Source: an uncultured Clostridia bacterium
GTDB lineage: Bacteria > Bacillota > Clostridia > Peptostreptococcales > Anaerovoracaceae
NCBI GenBank assembly: GCA_938009115.1
Contig: CALLHZ010000008.1
Coordinates: 1 to 52,858, forward strand
Direction: 5' to 3'
Length of the DNA stretch: 52,858 nucleotides
Shown: piece by piece, positions 48,089-52,858 of the stretch
How positions within the stretch are numbered: position 1 is the stretch's first letter
Layout: every line of letters begins with the position of its first letter
Program-made: the position numbers and the translations under genes
Notes under the pieces: model-generated
Told to the model about the DNA's origin: nothing
The model's input: only the letters and a program-made list of their open reading frames with translations
The model's database searches: none

Positions 48089-51016
48089 TCATTGCGCCAG
48101 TTGCTGCAGGTATTGCTGCAGCTGCTCCATGAATTGACCGTATCCGGCCCAGTCCCCGGCTCGCTGGGATTCCTGGGCATTTTCATAAGCTTCGTTGGCC
48201 AGGCGGATCAGTTCCGTCACATCATCGGTGACGACCGTCCCGGGCTGCTCGGTTCCGCCCTCCGGCGTCTCCGGTTCAAGAGTTCCTCCGGCTTCCAGAA
48301 TGGCGGCGGCTTCCTTGCCTGCCAATATCGGATTGTCCGCGCTCAAAGGATCGCCGGCGCCGGCGCCGAACAGAGAATCCAGCGCCTCGCCCAGTGTGGG
48401 TTTATATGCGATCCGTTCCCCATAATAGACGATGACCCGTTTCACTTCCGGCAGACTGCCCTGGGCCGCTTCCAGATAGACCGGCTCCACATACAGCAGG
48501 GAGCCTTCCACCGGGAACACGAACATGTTTCCTCTGGAATAGGTAGATCCTGAATTGTTCCAGAGTGAAAATTCCTTAGAGATCTCCGGATCCTGATTGA
48601 TCTGGGCTTCCACCTGAGATGGACCGTAAATGATCCGGTCCTTCGGCAGCCGGTAGAGGATCAGTTCTCCATAATTGGGCACGTCGTTGCGCGCCACCAA
48701 AAGGCCAGTCATATTGCTCTTGCCGCTGGGCGTATAGGGAATGGAGTTGATGAATTCCGCCTTCTCTTCGCCCGGCAGGCGCATGATGAAATAATTCGGG
48801 GAAATGACCTGCTCGGCCTGCCCGTAGGTCTCCCGGGCAATGGCCCACAGATCCTCGTTCTGGTAGAAGACTTCCACATTGCTCATGTGGTACTTCTTAT
48901 AAACATTAGCCTGGATGTTCAGCAGCGCGTTGGGATAGTGGATGTGGGCGCGCATGTACTCGGGCATCTCTTCGAAATCCTTGAAAAGCACCGGATAGAT
49001 CTTCTGCAGCGTCAGGACCATGGGATCGTTGGCGTCGGAAATGTAGAAATCGGCATTTCCGTTGTACGCATCCACGATCACCTTGACTGAGTTGCGGATA
49101 TAGTTCATATCGCTGGTCTCGGACCAGGGTTCCGAATACGGGTAGTAGGAACTCATGGTATAGGCGTCCAGGATCCAGAAGACCCGGCCGTCGGCCACGA
49201 CCACATAGGGATCGTCATCGTAAGCCAGGAAGGGCGCGATCTTCTGCACCTTCTCCTCGATGTTCCGGTAGATCAGCATTTTGGAATCGCTGTTGATATT
49301 GGTGGACACCAGGATCTTGAGGCTTCTTTCGCGGATCGCAAACAGAAGGCGATTGAAAAAGTTCAGCTCGATGCCGCCCTCGCCTTCGTAGTAGTTGTAC
49401 ATATTGGCTTCGCCGCTGGGATAGTCGAACTCCGCCTCGTCAGTCCCTACGATGATGTAGTCGTTGGTGGATTCGCCGTAGTAGATCTCAGGTCTGGTGA
49501 TCTGGATCTCTTCGACGTCCGAAACCGGCGGAATGCTGTCGATCAGCATGTCGGGCTGGCCGCTGGCAGTCACCTTATCGACTCTGGACAACGTAATGCC
49601 ATAGCCGTGGGTATATTTCAGGTGGCGGATGAGCCACTGGTTCTCGATCCTGGCCTGGTCGATCTCCCGGGCGGAGAGAAACACCTGGGTATATTCGCCG
49701 TTGACCATATAACGGTCCACATCCACATCGTTGAATGTATAGTAGGTCCGGATGGACTGGGTCTGATTATAGAATCTCTCCGCGGGCTCAAAGTCGTTGA
49801 TCCGGATATTGGAGAAGGTGTCCATGTTGTTGAGCACGTCGATCTTGGTCAGCCGGTTGTCGGCGGCAAAATCCTTGACGTCGATATTTTCCAGTCCGTA
49901 AGCGGAACGCGTATAGGTGATGTTGTTCTGCAGGTATTCCCGCTCCTTGTTGATCTCGTCCGGGGACACGACCAGGTTCTGGACCATGACAGCCGCGCCG
50001 GAGCCACCCAAAGATACCAGCACCATCAGAGCCGGGATCAGCAGGGCCATTTTAAGATTCCGCTTTTTCAGCCCCAGAGCAAATACCACCGCGCCTGCGA
50101 TGGCAAGACCCATCAGGATCCGATAGACCAAAAGCGTGACGTTGATATCCGTGTAACCGGCGCCGTAGGCCACGCCGGTCCCGCTGTAAAGCAGGTCATA
50201 CTGACGCAGATACGTGTCGATGCCCACAGAAGCAAAGAGCAGAACGCCAAGAACGGTGAGCTGTGTGCTGGCCACGGATATGAGGATCTTTCCGATTTGG
50301 CTGCCCTTGGGAGCTTTGCTTTTGGCTTTGCTTTTCTGTTTCCGGAAAAGGCTTTCAAAGTAATCTCCCACGCTGGCAGGCCGGGGACCCTCGGAGAATT
50401 CACCCTCTGTGGTATCGTAGGAATAGGTATCCTGAACGGGTTCCGGCTCCGGCGCCCCTGCGGTGGGACGGCTGAAGCTGACCAGCATGGCATAAAACAG
50501 GAAGGTGAGCCCCAGCAGCGTGATGATCATGTTGGTGGCCGCGCTGTTCAAGCCATCCAGGAATTCCAGACGGAACATATAAAAGCTCAGGTCCTGTCCG
50601 AACAGAGGATCCGCCAGACCGAACTCCGTGGCGTTCATATACTGCAGGATCTGGAACCACAATCCCGAAATCGTGGTGAGCGTCAGCACGGCGCCGAAAA
50701 CGCAGGAAAGAATGACGATGATGCTCCGCACATGTTTCTGCCCGTCCTGATCGGCGATCTCCATGTCGGCCTTCTTAAGAAAGTTCCGCTTCAGGATCGA
50801 TAAGTACACAAACCCGATGCCGGCAAGGATGACAAACATCGGAATGCCCAGCTGCAGCTTTGTGCCGATCTCTTTAAAGAACACCGATGTGTAGCCCATT
50901 TCCCGGAACCACAGATAGTCCGTGATAAAATCCGTGAGCTTGTAAAGCGCAGCAATCAGCACCACCAGCGCCAGGAAGACAAACTTCAGTTTACCGCCCT
51001 TTTTCTCTTTATTCAT
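48089..51016 (-). CDS. UPF0182 family integral membrane protein
   Basis: This is a 975-residue protein. About seven transmembrane helices lie in residues 1-330, broken by a cytoplasmic Glu/Pro/Ser-rich loop near residue 195. A large extracellular part follows with family signatures NNITYTRSAYGLENI (near 370), RTYYTFNDVDVDRYMVNGEY (near 435), NQWLIRHLKYTHGYGITLSR (near 470) and MDIPYTPSGKSNM-like NSIPYTPSGKSNMTGLLVAR (near 755). The C-terminus is Pro/Glu/Gly-rich, then Gln-rich (QLQQYLQQLAQ). Family function is unknown. It starts 18 bp after the upstream gene and is probably co-transcribed with it. The long soluble part should face outside. Confidence 0.93.
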   Translation of the reverse strand: MNKEKKGGKLKFVFLALVVLIAALYKLTDFITDYLWFREMGYTSVFFKEIGTKLQLGIPMFVILAGIGFVYLSILKRNFLKKADMEIADQDGQKHVRSIIVILSCVFGAVLTLTTISGLWFQILQYMNATEFGLADPLFGQDLSFYMFRLEFLDGLNSAATNMIITLLGLTFLFYAMLVSFSRPTAGAPEPEPVQDTYSYDTTEGEFSEGPRPASVGDYFESLFRKQKSKAKSKAPKGSQIGKILISVASTQLTVLGVLLFASVGIDTYLRQYDLLYSGTGVAYGAGYTDINVTLLVYRILMGLAIAGAVVFALGLKKRNLKMALLIPALMVLVSLGGSGAAVMVQNLVVSPDEINKEREYLQNNITYTRSAYGLENIDVKDFAADNRLTKIDVLNNMDTFSNIRINDFEPAERFYNQTQSIRTYYTFNDVDVDRYMVNGEYTQVFLSAREIDQARIENQWLIRHLKYTHGYGITLSRVDKVTASGQPDMLIDSIPPVSDVEEIQITRPEIYYGESTNDYIIVGTDEAEFDYPSGEANMYNYYEGEGGIELNFFNRLLFAIRERSLKILVSTNINSDSKMLIYRNIEEKVQKIAPFLAYDDDPYVVVADGRVFWILDAYTMSSYYPYSEPWSETSDMNYIRNSVKVIVDAYNGNADFYISDANDPMVLTLQKIYPVLFKDFEEMPEYMRAHIHYPNALLNIQANVYKKYHMSNVEVFYQNEDLWAIARETYGQAEQVISPNYFIMRLPGEEKAEFINSIPYTPSGKSNMTGLLVARNDVPNYGELILYRLPKDRIIYGPSQVEAQINQDPEISKEFSLWNNSGSTYSRGNMFVFPVEGSLLYVEPVYLEAAQGSLPEVKRVIVYYGERIAYKPTLGEALDSLFGAGAGDPLSADNPILAGKEAAAILEAGGTLEPETPEGGTEQPGTVVTDDVTELIRLANEAYENAQESQRAGDWAGYGQFMEQLQQYLQQLAQ

Positions 51017-51034
51017 ATGGCATATCCCCTTTCG

Positions 51035-52858
51035 TTACTCAAATGACGTGTAGTCCACGATCTTGATGTCCCCTGCCACATCTTCCAGCCGGTAGATCCA
51101 GGAATAAGAGCGCTTGGTGACCTCGCCCTCTTCTTCGACGGTGATCTGCTCCCGGACAAACGTGAAATACTGCTCTCCATTGGCGCGGATCTCCCCCAGC
51201 ACCAACGATTCAAAAGTTTCGCTGATCTGGCCGATCTTGGCAAAGTTGGCGGCGCTGCGATAGGCGGCGCCGTCGGTTTTGAGAAGATCCAGACAACTCC
51301 GGTCTTCGCCGCCGTTCACATAGTCGATCCATTTGGAATTGAACGAGATCAAGCAGCCGTACACCGCTTCTTTGGTGTCGATGTCCGTGATCACATCCAT
51401 GTCGCCCAGTCCTTCGACCTCATAAGTCTTAGTGCTGTCGAAGCCCAGCTTCGGTCCTTCGGTGACCGATTTGATGTTCTTGTTGAACACCGTGACCAGC
51501 GCCCCCAGATTGAACTGCTCTTCCTCCGGCTCAGGAAGGGGATCCTCGGGCTCTTCCGGTTCTCCAAGCTGGATGCCGAAACCCTTCAGGACATCGAGCA
51601 CATATTCTTTGATTTGCTGGCTCCGGGTCGTCACTTCGCTGATGACAGTTTGTTCGATCCCGGTGGCTGTCTTTGTGATTTCGTGATCGGGCAGGAATTG
51701 GCGAAGGCCGATCACGGAAGCTTCCGCCAGTCCTGCGAGCAGGACCAGGAAAAGCAGGAATTTTAAAAAGCCGTGCTTCTTTTTCTTCTTCTGGGTTTTC
51801 AGCTTTTCTTCCAGCGGCGCAAACAGCTCTTCGACAGAGCGTTCCGTATCGTCGGGGGCTGTTTCGACCTTCGTCTTTCCGTCGACGTCATCGGCGCTTT
51901 CCGCCGGAATATCCTCGTGTTGTTCTGCCGCAGGCGATCCGGGCAGCTCCGGCAAATCGGGCATGACCGCTTCTTCCGCTGCCGGGGGGCTCCCAGCCGG
52001 ATTGGCGCCGGTAGCCACGGGGGTGACAGCCGGAGGACAGGGCGCGCCGTCTTCGGGTTCCGGCTCGATGCCAATGGAGCGGAAATAATCTTCCCGGGCC
52101 TTGGCCATGGCTTCCAGTCGTTCCCGATTGGCCGACTTCTGTCCTTCCACGACAGCTGAGGCCGAAGGCTGCTTTCCGTTCGGGACGCCGAGTCTGGCTT
52201 CTTCCTGGGCTTTGACCTCCTCCTGGATCTTCTCCAGATTGATGGGAAGCGTATCGCCTGTCACAAAGTCGGCATCCTTGGTATTTTCCATGAGCATCCG
52301 CTCAAAATCGCTCAGGTTTTCGGCCCGGAGCACCGGGGCAGGCGGCATGCGATAGCCTGCAGGTGAAGGCGGCGCCGGCTGACGGTACATGGGAGAAGGA
52401 ACAAAGCCCTGCATGTTCCGGGCTTGCTGCGCTTGCATCTGGGCCTGGATCTGGGCGCTGCGCTGCATCTGCATGTCCTCCTGGGGCATGCGGAACTGTT
52501 CCTCCCTGTAGTCGTCGCCTTTTTTCCGGCTTTTCAGTTTTTCATATTCCATATCCAGCAAACGCTGGAATTCTTCGTTCTTCTTTTGGAAGGTAAAGAA
52601 CCGCTCGGCCTGCTTGGTGCTTTCGGCCATGGGCTCTTTCCAAGTGGCGTCGGCGCCGTCGGGGAAAGCGATAAAGCCTTCCGATACGTCGCTGCTTACC
52701 ATCACCACAGGCTGCTTCTTTTCCATGGCCTCCCGGATCTTTCCCTCGGAGGGCTCGTTGATCTCAGCCCTGGCTTCCGCGGCGTCGTACTCCGGCCACT
52801 GGATCGAAATGTCCTCGGGCTGCTTGAGCTGGGGAAAATCGTAGATGTTCCAGGAAAA
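51035..52858 (-). CDS. Single-pass membrane protein of unknown function (partial, N-terminus outside window)
   Basis: The frame is open to the right edge (608 codons), and the in-frame Met at 52726 is probably internal because the upstream part (SWNIYDFPQLKQPEDISIQW) is clearly protein-like; similar sequences follow an N-terminal zinc ribbon in some Clostridia proteins, which here would lie outside. A Met/Gln-rich stretch occurs near residue 145 of the seen part, then a Pro/Ala/Glu-rich linker, a basic patch and one transmembrane segment (KFLLFLVLLAGLAEASVIGL). The C-terminal 200 residues, ending VDYTSFE, should lie outside. It is upstream of the UPF0182 gene in the same transcription unit. 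Confidence 0.8.
   Translation of the reverse strand, partial: FSWNIYDFPQLKQPEDISIQWPEYDAAEARAEINEPSEGKIREAMEKKQPVVMVSSDVSEGFIAFPDGADATWKEPMAESTKQAERFFTFQKKNEEFQRLLDMEYEKLKSRKKGDDYREEQFRMPQEDMQMQRSAQIQAQMQAQQARNMQGFVPSPMYRQPAPPSPAGYRMPPAPVLRAENLSDFERMLMENTKDADFVTGDTLPINLEKIQEEVKAQEEARLGVPNGKQPSASAVVEGQKSANRERLEAMAKAREDYFRSIGIEPEPEDGAPCPPAVTPVATGANPAGSPPAAEEAVMPDLPELPGSPAAEQHEDIPAESADDVDGKTKVETAPDDTERSVEELFAPLEEKLKTQKKKKKHGFLKFLLFLVLLAGLAEASVIGLRQFLPDHEITKTATGIEQTVISEVTTRSQQIKEYVLDVLKGFGIQLGEPEEPEDPLPEPEEEQFNLGALVTVFNKNIKSVTEGPKLGFDSTKTYEVEGLGDMDVITDIDTKEAVYGCLISFNSKWIDYVNGGEDRSCLDLLKTDGAAYRSAANFAKIGQISETFESLVLGEIRANGEQYFTFVREQITVEEEGEVTKRSYSWIYRLEDVAGDIKIVDYTSFE

Noticed and set aside
1..52858. 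tRNA, rRNA, transposase or integrase genes
   Set aside because: None recognised on either strand; the transfer signs rest on composition, remnants and repeats only.

Overview
The window looks like a chromosomal segment from an anaerobic Gram-positive bacterium of class Clostridia. The base composition is moderately GC-rich. There are four S-layer-homology (SLH) proteins, Ddl, Hsp33, an MEP-pathway kinase (IspE), a biosynthetic-type thiolase, DUF951, DUF1934 and UPF0182 proteins, and no outer-membrane genes. The fusion of a transporter-like membrane domain to a LuxR helix-turn-helix would fit a lineage such as Anaerovoracaceae or a relative, but the family assignment is a guess. Most genes lie on the minus strand.

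Region 1 (1-31.1 kb) is cell-surface territory. It opens with the N-terminal 3776 codons of a giant secreted protein that runs off the left edge and consists of PPC-like, chitobiase-C-terminal-like, TIG-like, Ig-like and fibronectin-III-like modules. Then come a DUF4143 AAA ATPase that sits beside a broken LuxR 3' end, an intact membrane-LuxR regulator, a major SLH protein with a strong promoter and a structured leader, and a second DUF4143 ATPase on the plus strand. A 790-bp gene-free tract packed with inverted repeats follows. Next are a 1987-residue secreted protein encoded in an operon with a small SLH protein, then a DUF1846 gene followed by a SLH protein on the plus strand, and an AT-rich SLH gene.

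Region 2 (31.2-43.7 kb) is a minus-strand housekeeping block. One operon reads phospho-sugar mutase, hslO, ddl, DUF1934, an S41 protease and a UPF0340 gene. A second reads thiolase then ispE. A third reads a TIGR03916 radical-SAM protein, a TIGR03915 protein, surE and a DUF2156 gene.

Region 3 (43.7-52.9 kb) holds a translationally coupled sirtuin-patatin pair on the plus strand, a glutamine synthetase-DUF951 operon with a consensus promoter and a leader hairpin, and a UPF0182 membrane protein downstream of a membrane-anchored protein that is cut by the right edge.

The most unusual signals are non-coding. Each DUF4143 ATPase gene has its own repeated DNA element at its promoter. The inverted repeat in front of the second ATPase shares the layout GTTATA-GAAAC-spacer-GTTTC-TATAAC with a set of three inverted repeats downstream of the same gene. 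This makes ATPase plus flanking repeats the best candidate here for an undescribed system.
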